Shown in pieces: positions 30,634 through 39,911 of a stretch of 64,000 bases of DNA. Location of the stretch: contig OY760498.1 in assembly GCA_963663675.1 (NCBI GenBank), positions 2,604,001-2,668,000 of the forward strand. Direction: 5' to 3'. Each line of letters begins with the position of its first letter. Position 1 is the stretch's first letter. A program made the translations under genes and the position numbers. Source of the stretch: CAINVV01 sp963663675 (GTDB lineage: Bacteria > Bacteroidota > Bacteroidia > Bacteroidales > Prolixibacteraceae). The notes beneath the pieces were generated by a model. That model did not search any database, was not told the DNA's origin, and saw nothing but the letters and a program-made list of their open reading frames with translations.

Positions 30634-30802
30634 TAATGTGCTAATATGCTAATATGCTAATTTGCTAATTGGCTGTAGGATACAGTTGCTCATTATGTGA
30701 CATGGGTTTCTTTATGAAGATATGCATCTGCTCAATACAGAAAAGTCAGCATACCATTATTAGCACATTAGCACATTAGCAAATTAGCACATTAGCATAT
30801 TA
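30634..30802. repeat. TGCTAATN hairpin repeat element 4 (two arms)
   Basis: Left array about 30634-30670, right array about 30757-30802. The core contains GGATACAGTTGCTCATT and GTCAGCATACCATT. It lies between two divergent start codons, about 20 bp from that of the acyl-CoA dehydrogenase, so this copy is not next to a stop codon. Confidence 0.92.
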
Positions 30803-30887
30803 TTAATTATTTGAACGTCAAATAAGACAATTTGTTGCAAAAAAAAAGTTTATTTTTATACTCAATTATAAATCAAACATTTAAGCA

Positions 30888-32219
30888 ATGTCAGAAAATC
30901 AAAAGAAAAGAGTGAGTCGTCGTTCTTTTTTTGGAACTTCGATGATGGGTATAGCCGGGACCACCCTTCTTCCGGGCTTTATAACCAGCAGTAAAGCAAG
31001 TCCTTCGGCTGCTCCTGGTGATGTTCGTCTTGGATTTATCGGGATGGGCAGGCAATCCAATTACCTGATGAACGGATTCCTCCAGATACCTGGTGTTGAT
31101 GTGATAGCCGGCTGTGATGTCTACGGTATCAAACGCAAAAGATTTGAGAAGAAGGTGAACGCCTTCAATGTGAAGAATGGCAAGGCTGCAAAAGCCATCA
31201 CCTTCGAGAAATTCGAAGACCTTTTGAAAGTTCCCGAAATCAATGCCGTTGTCATCGCTGTTCCTGACCATTCTCATGCCAGGATCGCCATTGCGGCCCT
31301 CAAGGCGGGCAAGGATGTTTACCTCGAGAAACCTATGACCTTCACCATCAGGGAAGGCCAGGAATTAATCAAATGTGTTCGCAAAAACAACCGCGTCCTT
31401 GGTCTTGGCAGTCAGCAGAGATCGGATCCGAACTTCCAGCGGGCCATCGAACTGGTTCATACCGGCGCTATTGGTAAAGTCGAAAAAGTAAACGCATACG
31501 TTGGAGATCCACCGAAACCTTATGATCTGCCGGAAGAAAAAATACCTGAAGATCTTAACTGGGATTTGTGGCTGGGATCTCTCACCGCCAAAATACATTA
31601 CAACCACGAACTGGATCCGCCAATCAAACTGGATCCTGAAGAAAATGAGCAGGTATGGGGAGCATGGCGCTGGTACACCGAAATGGGCGGCGGCTTCACC
31701 ACCGACTGGGGCGCCCACATGTTTGACATTGCACAGTGGGGCCTGGGCATGGACCGAAATGGTCCGGTTGAAGCTTCTCCTATCGGGGATGGCACTCAAT
31801 ACATGAAATTCAAATATGCCAACGGCGTGGTGATGACTTCCGAGCCTTTCGACGAGAAGAAAACCAAAGGGGTTAAATTCTGGGGGACTAACGGCTGGAT
31901 CGAAGTATCACGCGGCTATTTCAATACGTCCAATCCGATGTTGATGCCGGCGAAGAAGGATGAAGCGAATGGTCCGTATGAAACGAAAATTCCTCACCAG
32001 GTCAATTTCATTGAAGCTGTTCGCTCCCACAAAGATCCGATCGTTCCGGTCGAAATCGGTCACAGCAGCTGTACAGTATGTACGCTTGGCAACATCGCCT
32101 GCCAACTGAAGAGAACCGTCAAATGGGATCCGGCCAAACAGGTTTTCGTCGACGACAAAGATGGTGCAGCCACAAAAATGATGCACTACGAATACAGAAA
32201 AGGATATACTCTCGGATAA
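30888..32219 (+). CDS. Gfo/Idh/MocA-family oxidoreductase with Tat signal
   Basis: A 443-residue NAD(P)-dependent oxidoreductase. The N-terminus has a twin-arginine export signal (SRRSFFG, residues 10-16, followed by a hydrophobic stretch), so the folded enzyme with cofactor is probably exported. The Rossmann fold starts at LGFIGMGRQSN (48-58), and the family signature EKPM is at 147-150, whose Lys is catalytic in relatives. A central beta-sheet domain follows, with WRWYTEMGGGFTTDWGAHMFD. Members oxidise or isomerise sugars and glycosides. The substrate is unknown. The gene stands alone with its own terminator. Confidence 0.9.
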   Translation: MSENQKKRVSRRSFFGTSMMGIAGTTLLPGFITSSKASPSAAPGDVRLGFIGMGRQSNYLMNGFLQIPGVDVIAGCDVYGIKRKRFEKKVNAFNVKNGKAAKAITFEKFEDLLKVPEINAVVIAVPDHSHARIAIAALKAGKDVYLEKPMTFTIREGQELIKCVRKNNRVLGLGSQQRSDPNFQRAIELVHTGAIGKVEKVNAYVGDPPKPYDLPEEKIPEDLNWDLWLGSLTAKIHYNHELDPPIKLDPEENEQVWGAWRWYTEMGGGFTTDWGAHMFDIAQWGLGMDRNGPVEASPIGDGTQYMKFKYANGVVMTSEPFDEKKTKGVKFWGTNGWIEVSRGYFNTSNPMLMPAKKDEANGPYETKIPHQVNFIEAVRSHKDPIVPVEIGHSSCTVCTLGNIACQLKRTVKWDPAKQVFVDDKDGAATKMMHYEYRKGYTLG

Positions 32220-32245
32220 AAAAAAGGCTCCTCAAGGGGCCTTTT
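32220..32245 (+). terminator. Rho-independent terminator after the Gfo/Idh/MocA gene
   Basis: AAAAAGGCTCC, loop TCAA, GGGGCCTTTTT starts directly at the stop codon. A TGCTAATN element begins two bases after the T run. Confidence 0.88.
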
Positions 32246-32246
32246 T

Positions 32247-32399
32247 CAATGTGCTAATGTGTTAATATGCTAATGGAAATAGGCAGACATATTAACATTG
32301 AGCAGCAGAATATCTTAATCAGGAAATCCTTATTGCTTCATGAATCAATGTACCCTCCATTAAATTAGCACATTAGCATATTTGCACATTAGCACATTA
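32247..32399. repeat. TGCTAATN hairpin repeat element 5 (two arms, inverted core)
   Basis: Left array 32247-32274 (one unit degraded to TGTTAATA), right array about 32363-32399. The core is in inverted orientation: on the minus strand it starts GAGGGTACATTGATTC and ends ATGTCTGCCTATTTCC, closely matching elements 1 and 3. Confidence 0.92.
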
Positions 32400-32661
32400 A
32401 GTTAGTTTTTTGTTGTTATATAAACTTTTTTATATTAACTTTAGTTCGATCAGAGGATTCAGGTCCAGCGAAACTGATATTGACTGATAGGATCATATTA
32501 CCCAGGTTCACTAAATAGAAAGGTAATTGTTATGCTATATTCAATTCTAAATCAAATTATCAGCCATCTTCCCTGAGATTGGCCGGAAAAATCAGAAAAT
32601 AATTGTATTCCCCTATATATGTGACAGATAGGATTAATTATAGTATCAAAAAACGGCCATT

Positions 32662-33504
32662 ATGGAAAACTTATTTCTAATAATTCTGTCCTTTGTTCTC
32701 TCAATGATTATGTTTGGTTCTGTATTCAGGAACAATAACGCAAATCACTTTAGGTTCAGCACAATTTTGTATGCCACCATTTTTAGTTTACTGATTGGCA
32801 TTGGCGGCTTTACGGGCAACAAAAGCCTATTCGCGGTTTCCGGTGTCACCGTTTATTACTTGCTTTGTGCCTGGATGCTCACGCTTGGTATCGCCCATTC
32901 CTTCCTGGCAAAGAAATTTTTGTCCTGGACCTCGGAAAAGAATATGTGGACCGGACTGCACCTGACGCTTGGCATCGGGTTGTTGGGAAGTGCGTTGCTT
33001 CTGGTAGTATTTCACTTTTCAAAATGCAAAGCATTTGCGCTCATCAACCTTACTTCCGTCCTGCTGTTTTTAGTGCCATCCTTGTTTTATATCACCTTTG
33101 TATATTTTTTGGACATTCCTGTTAAGATATTAAGAAAATGGCATTATCCTGTTGATAAGCACATTGATGATCCTACAGACCGGGAAATGGATGCCCCTCT
33201 GGTTGTGGGATTTGAATTCAAGAAGAAACCGGAAGATGAAAACATGACCACTTTCCGGGCAAAAGCACCCAAAGAGATGATCTTTGGTAAGTTGTTCTAC
33301 TATTTTATCAATGATTACAATACCCGTAATCCGGATGAGAAAATTGAATACCTGGACGAAAAGAATAAGCCTGTCAGCTGGATTTTTTACCACAAACCAG
33401 GTTGGTTCAGCGGTATCCGGTACATCGATCCCCAGGAAACCAATTCGTTCAATTTCATAAAGGAAAACAGCGTCATAGTTTGCAAGCGAGTAACTGAAAA
33501 ATAA
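32662..33504 (+). CDS. tssN: TssN-type T6SS-iii membrane protein
   Basis: A 280-residue protein with about five hydrophobic helices in the first 165 residues (first at 3-18, last around 135-160), then a soluble C-terminal domain rich in charged residues (GFEFKKKPED ... FRAKAPKEMIFGKLFYYFINDYN). This layout and sequence fit TssN, one of the membrane components specific to the Bacteroidota T6SS-iii that stands in for the TssJLM complex of other T6SSs. It opens the rightward T6SS operon, one base before tssK. Confidence 0.8.
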   Translation: MENLFLIILSFVLSMIMFGSVFRNNNANHFRFSTILYATIFSLLIGIGGFTGNKSLFAVSGVTVYYLLCAWMLTLGIAHSFLAKKFLSWTSEKNMWTGLHLTLGIGLLGSALLLVVFHFSKCKAFALINLTSVLLFLVPSLFYITFVYFLDIPVKILRKWHYPVDKHIDDPTDREMDAPLVVGFEFKKKPEDENMTTFRAKAPKEMIFGKLFYYFINDYNTRNPDEKIEYLDEKNKPVSWIFYHKPGWFSGIRYIDPQETNSFNFIKENSVIVCKRVTEK

Positions 33505-33505
33505 G

Positions 33506-34648
33506 ATGGATAATAAAAGCATATATCATCCCGTCAATTGGATTGACGGGATGAAAGTAAATAAAGATCATTTTATTTCTACCGATAACAACAACTCAGC
33601 CCAGGCAAGAAATATATATTCTTCCTTCCTGCATCCTTACAATTATGGACTACTGCTTCAGAACAAGGAAAGCAAACATCCGGTTAACATCCATATTGAC
33701 ATCGATAACCAAGGATTTGTTCACGTTAAAGTAGTAAACTGCAGTGCTGTTACCAGGGGCGGTTCCAGGATTGAAATAAGTGAAGAATATTATTCTGGCA
33801 GCGACTTGTCGGCCGCAATGCCGCAGGCTGGGTTCAGCCGTGAAAAAACGAACGGCAAGGAGTATTTAATCTGCCTATCTGCCAATATGTTTGAAAGGGT
33901 GCCTTTTGGAATACCTGCCCGGGATGAATTACCACCCAGGTTACCTCATGTTATTCCGGGTTATCATTTATCTGTGCACAGCCCCGATGAAAAGGAGACC
34001 ATTACAGGTCCTGACTCATTAATTATAGGAAGGTTGATATTCGTCGATGATAAACCGGAAATTGATGAAAGTTACATCCCGGCTTGCCAAGCGATTTACA
34101 GCCACCCAAAACTGGCCGAATACCATACGCAACTGTTAAGGATATTGGGTCAGATTGAAATCGATGTCGTTGATATACTGCGTAGTATAAAAACCAAAAA
34201 ACAGGTTACATCCATTGCGGAAACGGTAACAGAACTTACCAATGCCATGCTGTACTTTTTGAGTGTCCAGCTGGCGGAATTCAGAAGGATTGCGGTGAAT
34301 TATCCTCCTGTGTATATTTTCGAACAGATGGCTGCCCTGGCTCGCACCATCAACAACACCATCAACAAACAGCCGGCTTCGGAAAAGGAAGAGCTGTACA
34401 ATTACATCCAGGACTGGAGTAACCTGAAGCAGGGTGAATTCGAAAAGCTGCTGACCAATGCGATTGAATTTGATTATGACCATGATGATATTAACAGCTC
34501 CATTCAAAAGCTGGCACCCTTTATCAATAATATTTCCCAAATATTCCATACCCTTAGTAACCTGGATTTTATAGGCAAAAAGAAGGACCGGCAGATTTTT
34601 GTAAAAGAGCAGAAAGAAAAGCCGGGAAACAGTTTTCTTGTAGATTGA
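33506..34648 (+). CDS. tssK: TssK, T6SS baseplate subunit
   Basis: A 380-residue protein starting HPVNWIDGMKVNKDHFISTDN, the conserved N-terminal signature of TssK in Bacteroidota T6SS. TssK links the baseplate to the membrane complex as a trimer. The ATG follows the tssN stop by one base, so translation is probably coupled. It contains an IPARDELPPRLPH segment and a helical region after about 180, as in the family. Downstream, tssO starts 31 bp later. Confidence 0.88.
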   Translation: MDNKSIYHPVNWIDGMKVNKDHFISTDNNNSAQARNIYSSFLHPYNYGLLLQNKESKHPVNIHIDIDNQGFVHVKVVNCSAVTRGGSRIEISEEYYSGSDLSAAMPQAGFSREKTNGKEYLICLSANMFERVPFGIPARDELPPRLPHVIPGYHLSVHSPDEKETITGPDSLIIGRLIFVDDKPEIDESYIPACQAIYSHPKLAEYHTQLLRILGQIEIDVVDILRSIKTKKQVTSIAETVTELTNAMLYFLSVQLAEFRRIAVNYPPVYIFEQMAALARTINNTINKQPASEKEELYNYIQDWSNLKQGEFEKLLTNAIEFDYDHDDINSSIQKLAPFINNISQIFHTLSNLDFIGKKKDRQIFVKEQKEKPGNSFLVD

Positions 34649-34679
34649 AATTGCATTATAAACCTCAAAAACCAAAAAT

Positions 34680-35312
34680 ATGGATCCGCTAAATAAAAAG
34701 GAGAGAACAGAAGCTTTTGTCAAGATGCTGTTGATGTTTGTTTTAACAGTTTTAATTATCTCTATTCCAATATTTTATGCATTTCAAATGCCTAATAGGG
34801 AAATAGCACTCAACAGCAAGGAATTTGAACAAATTAAGGCTCAGATACAAAGCAACGTCAAAAATGACCACGACTTCCTGATGCTGGCCGATTCAGCCCA
34901 CTCTTTGTTCCTTCAGTATTCAAAGGAAAGTGTGGAAGTGAAACGGGGGAGAATCAGCGACAGGTTGTCAGCCACTTTAAATGACATGGAAGATGTTGAA
35001 CGACGCGTCGATAAGGACTCTGTAAGAAGCGAACTGTACGGGCATATCATCGAAGCCTACAGCAATCTCGTCCTGAAAAATGATAATATCAATGAACTGA
35101 AAGCTGAACTGAAAAAAGCAGCAGATAAAGCTGAAGGTGAAGGCGGCGGCGGTGGCGGATCTTCTAAAAAAATGTCTGCCGAAGAGCTGCAGAAAAAACA
35201 AATAACCGATGTCCTGGCCAAACACAATGGGAATAAAAAGGATGCAGCCAAAGAACTTGACATGTCTGAAAGAAAGCTGAAAAAGAAAATGGAAGAACTG
35301 GGCATACAATAA
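34680..35312 (+). CDS. tssO: TssO-like T6SS-iii membrane protein with C-terminal Fis-like helix-turn-helix
   Basis: A 210-residue protein with one transmembrane helix (about 18-36, MLLMFVLTVLIISIPIFYAF), then a long helical region and a Gly-rich linker (EGGGGGGSS, about 153-162). The position between tssK and tssG and the topology match TssO of T6SS-iii. Residues about 173-210 (ITDVLAKHNGNKKDAAKELD onward, ending MEELGI) match the Fis/HTH_8 pattern: an acidic/aliphatic helix, NGNKKxAAxELxMS turn and LKKKMEELGI. A DNA-binding-like motif on a membrane anchored secretion component is odd; it may instead serve as a protein contact. The stop codon overlaps the first repeat of the TGCTAATN array. 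Confidence 0.78.
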   Translation: MDPLNKKERTEAFVKMLLMFVLTVLIISIPIFYAFQMPNREIALNSKEFEQIKAQIQSNVKNDHDFLMLADSAHSLFLQYSKESVEVKRGRISDRLSATLNDMEDVERRVDKDSVRSELYGHIIEAYSNLVLKNDNINELKAELKKAADKAEGEGGGGGGSSKKMSAEELQKKQITDVLAKHNGNKKDAAKELDMSERKLKKKMEELGIQ

Positions 35313-35387
35313 TATGCTAATGTGCTAATGTGCTAATATGCTAATGTGCTAATGTGCTAATGTGCTAATGTGCTAATGTGCTAATGA
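35312..35387. repeat. TGCTAATN array 6 (single arm), inside the T6SS operon
   Basis: Nine consecutive TGCTAATN units start at the last base of the tssO stop codon. There is no inverted partner before tssG (35464). This is the only array within the rightward T6SS operon. Confidence 0.93.
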
Positions 35388-35463
35388 TAGGAGAGAAGTT
35401 GAAAAGTTAAAGCAAATACAATAGTGTTCGCGTAAATTAGTCTATAATTCGTGCAATCTATTC

Positions 35464-36411
35464 ATGGGAAAAATCAGCAACATTGGGCAGGCTATTCATG
35501 ATTTAAGTTACGACCTTAAAGCTGAGGCTGTCATTGCGGATTTACTGGAAAATGGTTTGGATAACGAGGATATTATCGTCGTGCCTATTGGGATATTCAG
35601 ACGCAGATATTCCCGTGATATTGCATCAACGGGTAACATAGATCTTAAAAACGGATCCAGATTGCTGGCAATTAACCTCAACCGCGATGCTGTTTATGAT
35701 AACTTACCCGAAGGGTTCTTTCATCAAAATACGGACCATACAGTTGAAACGAAGAATGTTTCTAAAGAATCAAAAAGATTAAAGGAAGAGGAGAAGGCTG
35801 CTCGCAACTTCTTTCTGCCTTTTGAACATGAGATTTTCGCTCAACGGGTCAACCTGGAATTGGAAGAGCGCAAGATTCTGAACCGTTTCAGCGAAAATCC
35901 GGCCGACGACTTTTCCATTGAATTCTGGAAACTCGATCAGACTCCCGATCACGGTTACCTGTCCTCCATGGTTAAGTTTATGCATATTTCGCATAAGATA
36001 GCCGGAAACACGAAACTGACAGAAAAGTGTCTCGGTGCAATCCTGAAAGAGAATGTTATTGTATCCATGGTTAAAAATTATACTCCGGTAAAAGTGGTCC
36101 GCAAACCCGGCAATAATGGACTAAACTCCCGGCTGGGAACTTCTTTTCTTGGGGTTGACCTTATCTGTGGAAATGAATTTCCTGATCTGGGTTACACCAT
36201 GAGATTCGAAATCGGTCCGCTCAGGAATTCCGGCATCAACGACTATCTGAAAAAAGGGCGCATTCGAAAATTCCTGAAATGCTTCTTTGGATATTTCGTA
36301 CCGGCTGAAACTGAGATTAGTGTTCGGGTTATTGTTTCCAAAGAAAATCAGGGCTTTACACTGGAAACTCAAGGAGAGGGTGCTGTGCTGGGTTACAAAA
36401 CAGCCATTTAA
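35464..36411 (+). CDS. tssG: TssG-like T6SS baseplate protein
   Basis: A 315-residue protein with no membrane segment. The motif region ARNFFLPFEHEIFAQRVNLELEE (about 115-137) and its position directly before tssE and tssF support assignment as the TssG (ImpH/VasB) baseplate subunit of T6SS-iii. TssG joins two TssF copies in the baseplate wedge. Sequence resemblance to proteobacterial TssG is weak, as is usual for this subtype, so the call rests partly on context. tssE follows after 18 bp. Confidence 0.75.
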   Translation: MGKISNIGQAIHDLSYDLKAEAVIADLLENGLDNEDIIVVPIGIFRRRYSRDIASTGNIDLKNGSRLLAINLNRDAVYDNLPEGFFHQNTDHTVETKNVSKESKRLKEEEKAARNFFLPFEHEIFAQRVNLELEERKILNRFSENPADDFSIEFWKLDQTPDHGYLSSMVKFMHISHKIAGNTKLTEKCLGAILKENVIVSMVKNYTPVKVVRKPGNNGLNSRLGTSFLGVDLICGNEFPDLGYTMRFEIGPLRNSGINDYLKKGRIRKFLKCFFGYFVPAETEISVRVIVSKENQGFTLETQGEGAVLGYKTAI

Positions 36412-36429
36412 TCACACATAACTGACTGG

Positions 36430-36858
36430 ATGATAACAGACTACTACAAATTACCCTTTAAACCCGGCAGATTGATGTCCAGGTCGGAACACCCGAAATG
36501 CTCCTTGCCGGAATCTGTTGCTGCCTTGATTCACCTGATCGTAGTGACCAATTTCGGGGACTACTCACATGACCCGACCTTTGGGTGCGAGATTTGGGAA
36601 CATGACTTCGAGAATATCTCTAACTCTCAGATATACAGAGAGAAACTAAGGAGTTCGATCCAGGAAACCATTGAAAAACATGAGCCAAGGCTTTCGAACG
36701 TGAAAGTCACCGTTCAGATAGACCAGATTGATTACCGGGTGACACAACGCAGAATAAAAAGCCGGATCAGGCTCAGGATTGACGCAACTCTTGCGATGAC
36801 CAATGAGGTATTCAGCTATTCTGACCAGTTCTTTATCGGTCCGTTATCTTACGATTAA
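36430..36858 (+). CDS. tssE: TssE, gp25-like T6SS baseplate protein
   Basis: A 142-residue protein of the GPW/gp25 family. FGDYSHDPTFGCEIWEHDFE (about 39-58) contains the characteristic region that includes the EIW/F pattern, and IQETIEKHEPRLSNVKV (about 77-93) is the second conserved block. It corresponds to the phage T4 gp25 wedge protein that connects baseplate and sheath. Length is normal. tssF starts four bases after its stop. Confidence 0.9.
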   Translation: MITDYYKLPFKPGRLMSRSEHPKCSLPESVAALIHLIVVTNFGDYSHDPTFGCEIWEHDFENISNSQIYREKLRSSIQETIEKHEPRLSNVKVTVQIDQIDYRVTQRRIKSRIRLRIDATLAMTNEVFSYSDQFFIGPLSYD

Positions 36859-36862
36859 TATC

Positions 36863-38725
36863 ATGCAGGAAAGCAAAGAGAAAATAAGGAGCAGGATGAT
36901 TAAGAATGCCTCAAAGTTGTGGGGCTTTCAGGATACACAGGCCGAAAGTTCATTCGACCCGGTTGTTGGGATGATTTTGGGCGCACTTTCGGGAGAATTG
37001 GCAAAATTATCGGCTGAAATCAATACCACGGAAGCCCGGTTGCTTGAAAAACTGGTTGGATTGCTCACCCCCGAACCGCTTACTGGTCCGCTACCGGCGC
37101 ATGCACTTATCCGGGCCAGACCTGTCGATCCGGTTTTTCACATTGATCCGCATTATCAATTTTATGCCAATAAGAAATTTGTTGTTCCCGGGGAGCATAC
37201 CACTGAGGAAAAACCGGTATTCTTTACACCGACAGGTAAATACAAACTGTTTAACGGCTACCTGAAGTACCTGGTTGCAGGTGCCAAGATGTTTTCGTAC
37301 CAGGCAGAGCTTTACAAAGAAGTGGTTGCAGCAACCCGTTCAGGAAAGGCGGCCCATACTTCTGAAATATGGCTTGGCCTTAAAATGGACAACAGTATCC
37401 AGTCGCTGGAGGGGATGACCCTATGTTTCGACCTTCACAATGAAGCATACGAAAACAGTTTCTATGAATCTCTCGCAAAAGGACGGTGGACCATTAACAA
37501 GCGACCGGCCAGGTTTGTCCGGGGGATGGGTAACGAAGAAAACTCAGTAGGCGACAGTCTTGAGTTGCTCCTGAAAAAGGAACTAGATGTGACCACCAAA
37601 GTTTGCAACCATATCAACCTCTTTTACCAGAGGAATTTCCTGACACTTTCTTCCGTTGAAAACGGTTCTTCTAATCAGGAGTCAGATGAAAACTATCCCG
37701 GCTTTTTCAACGAACTGTTTACCAAAAACGACCTGGAGAAACTGGAAAACAATATTACCTGGATAAAGGTAGAGTTTCCACAAGTATTGCCGGCTGAAGT
37801 TTTTGACGACCTTTTCTGCTCTATCAACTGTTTTCCGGTCTTTAACCGGCATCTGAATGAATTTACACAATCCTGCAGAGAATACATCAATATCATTCCA
37901 CTGATTACCAATGAGATATATCTCGACATGAAACGGGTTACCAGCAGCAATGGAAAATCCTATGCCGAGAAATCGTTCTCCGGAATTAACGAGGTGGAAA
38001 ATGGCACCTACATTTTAAGACAAGGAGGTGTCGGACGGTTCGACTCCCGCAATGCCGCGGAAATAGTTGACTACCTGCTGGAGTTACTCAGGGATGAAAG
38101 CGCTGCGTTTGCCATCCTGGGAGCCGATATGATTGCTTCCAATCTGAAAGAACTGAACCAGACCATTGCACGGCTGGAAAACAGGTTAAAGGAGAGCAAC
38201 CTGGTAAAAGAGGATATTTCATACCTGTTGTTAAAAGCCCATCCATTGGATGAGACCCTTTTTGTGGAGTTCTGGACCACCAACGGAAAATCAGCCAACG
38301 GCATAAAAAGCGGTGACAAGCCAGTCGTTTATGATGGCAGCGACCTTTTGCCCGAATCTGTAATCCTGGTAACACCCACTGTGGGAGGAAGAGAGAGCCT
38401 GGACACCGAACAACGGGTAAATGCTTACCGCAAAGCCCTGCTTTCACATGGCAGGGTAGTTACCACTGAGGATATCAGGGCTCTCTGCTCTGATCATTTT
38501 GGTAACCTGCTGCAAAAAGCGGAAATAAGGAAAGGGCTGCAAATCGGACAATCCACTGATTGCGGATTCATGCAGACAATGGACATTTATCTCACATTGG
38601 CCAAAACAGGAGAAGAGATGATTGGGGAAGAATTGGATTTTCTGAAAAAAGATTTGCTGATCAAACTTCAGGAACAGTCGGTTAATGTATTGCCATTCAG
38701 GTGTTTTTTTGTTCAAAAGAAGTAA
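36863..38725 (+). CDS. tssF: TssF, T6SS baseplate subunit
   Basis: About 620 residues from the ATG at 36863 (MQESKEKIRSRM). The open frame extends 60 bp upstream into tssE, but this ATG sits just after the tssE stop and starts the conserved N-terminus. Features fit TssF (VasA/ImpG): the N-terminal FDPVVGMILGALSGELAKL region, then LLEKLVGLLTPEPLTGPLPAHA, and a long beta-rich body. It is the last gene of the rightward operon and meets the effector gene from the other strand 61 bp later. Confidence 0.88.
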   Translation: MQESKEKIRSRMIKNASKLWGFQDTQAESSFDPVVGMILGALSGELAKLSAEINTTEARLLEKLVGLLTPEPLTGPLPAHALIRARPVDPVFHIDPHYQFYANKKFVVPGEHTTEEKPVFFTPTGKYKLFNGYLKYLVAGAKMFSYQAELYKEVVAATRSGKAAHTSEIWLGLKMDNSIQSLEGMTLCFDLHNEAYENSFYESLAKGRWTINKRPARFVRGMGNEENSVGDSLELLLKKELDVTTKVCNHINLFYQRNFLTLSSVENGSSNQESDENYPGFFNELFTKNDLEKLENNITWIKVEFPQVLPAEVFDDLFCSINCFPVFNRHLNEFTQSCREYINIIPLITNEIYLDMKRVTSSNGKSYAEKSFSGINEVENGTYILRQGGVGRFDSRNAAEIVDYLLELLRDESAAFAILGADMIASNLKELNQTIARLENRLKESNLVKEDISYLLLKAHPLDETLFVEFWTTNGKSANGIKSGDKPVVYDGSDLLPESVILVTPTVGGRESLDTEQRVNAYRKALLSHGRVVTTEDIRALCSDHFGNLLQKAEIRKGLQIGQSTDCGFMQTMDIYLTLAKTGEEMIGEELDFLKKDLLIKLQEQSVNVLPFRCFFVQKK

Positions 38726-38786
38726 GTATTCAGGTATTTAGAGAAATTCAAGTGAACGAATTCAATCCATCCGGCTCAATTATTCC

Positions 38787-39647
38787 TTAAAGCGATTCAA
38801 CATATGCTTTAAGCCGGTCAATAACCCGGTCGACATTTCGGGCCACCCTCTCATTTGGATTTTTGCTAAACCATGCATTAAAAGTTCTTGTAAGATTTTG
38901 TCGTGTCACCGAATTCTTCTCTTTTTCAAATGCGGCTAATGCCTTATCTACATTAATCAGATCACCGGACCTGAAATGTAAGCTACTGCGATAGGTTTTA
39001 TCCATCCACTCTTTTGAAGTAACGGGGGAAACTTTGGGGTTCAGAACCGGAAAACGCATGGTTTCGACAAAGAAACCCCAATTTTCAGCATTTTTTTGTG
39101 CATCTGACGGACTATTTCTGGCTTTGTTGATACAATTTGTCTCCCCATAGGGTGGTTCAACATCATCCGTATTTAAAATAAGATGCGTCAGTTCATGGAC
39201 GATTGTTTCAAATTTGGATTGCACATGTTGGTTGCGTTCACTGTATTTGGGCATTTCATTCCAGGCGCTGTTCAGATGAATCTTAAAATCCTGGCCCTGG
39301 GCCTCTGTCATGTCGGTATGAGTTTTCCACCCGCTCTTAGGTTGATACGCTGCCGCATTCTCATGTAAATCGCGCTTTTTCAACACCGGCTGAACCACAA
39401 CAATTTCTTTCGTATTTACGATGCTGGCCATTTTATCCAATTTGGTTCCCAATGTCTTCATCCAGGCATCACTCTTGTCTCCAAACCATGTCAGGGACGT
39501 TTGCCTGCATTCGCCTGCTTTTACAAGTTCGGCAGCCTTCCGTAAAACCTGAATTATTTCCTTTTCAAGTTCCCTCAGTATTTGTTGGTCGGCAGGCCCA
39601 AGAAGTCCAACATCTGTTCTTCCTTTCATCGAAAATATAAATCCCAT
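38787..39647 (-). CDS. M35-type (deuterolysin-like) zinc metallopeptidase, candidate T6SS effector
   Basis: A 286-residue protein with no signal peptide. The aspzincin-type active site is clear: HELTH at 151-155 (His151, His155 ligands, Glu152 catalytic), Asp161/162 as the third ligand, then YGETNC (167-172) and AQKNAENWGFF (183-193), as in M35 peptidases. TWFGD (53-57) matches the conserved WFG motif of the same group. Being the last gene of the operon that encodes VgrG and PAAR, and lacking an export signal, it is best explained as a T6SS cargo effector that cleaves proteins or peptides in target cells. No dedicated immunity gene is visible. The N-terminal 45 residues could mediate loading, which is inference. 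Confidence 0.82.
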   Translation of the reverse strand: MGFIFSMKGRTDVGLLGPADQQILRELEKEIIQVLRKAAELVKAGECRQTSLTWFGDKSDAWMKTLGTKLDKMASIVNTKEIVVVQPVLKKRDLHENAAAYQPKSGWKTHTDMTEAQGQDFKIHLNSAWNEMPKYSERNQHVQSKFETIVHELTHLILNTDDVEPPYGETNCINKARNSPSDAQKNAENWGFFVETMRFPVLNPKVSPVTSKEWMDKTYRSSLHFRSGDLINVDKALAAFEKEKNSVTRQNLTRTFNAWFSKNPNERVARNVDRVIDRLKAYVESL

Positions 39648-39911
39648 GATAAATTGAATTAGTAAAATTTTAATAGCACATCAATTAATATTTCACCACA
39701 ACATTTGCTTATGTTCTATTAATCAATACTTTAAAACCACAATCAAGATAAAGTCATCCATGAAACCTGACCAGTAAAAGGTCTTTCCGGAAAAGGATTC
39801 ATCTATTTTACAAGCAATAATCCCGGACCATAATCACTTTTCATTCATCGCATCCGGCCAATGACAATACCTGTCAGGATATGTTCTCACCAAACGGGAG
39901 TGATCTGGCAG

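Noticed and set aside
35312..35387. Possible CRISPR array
   Set aside because: Units are 8 bp, contiguous, without spacers, and no cas genes are present.
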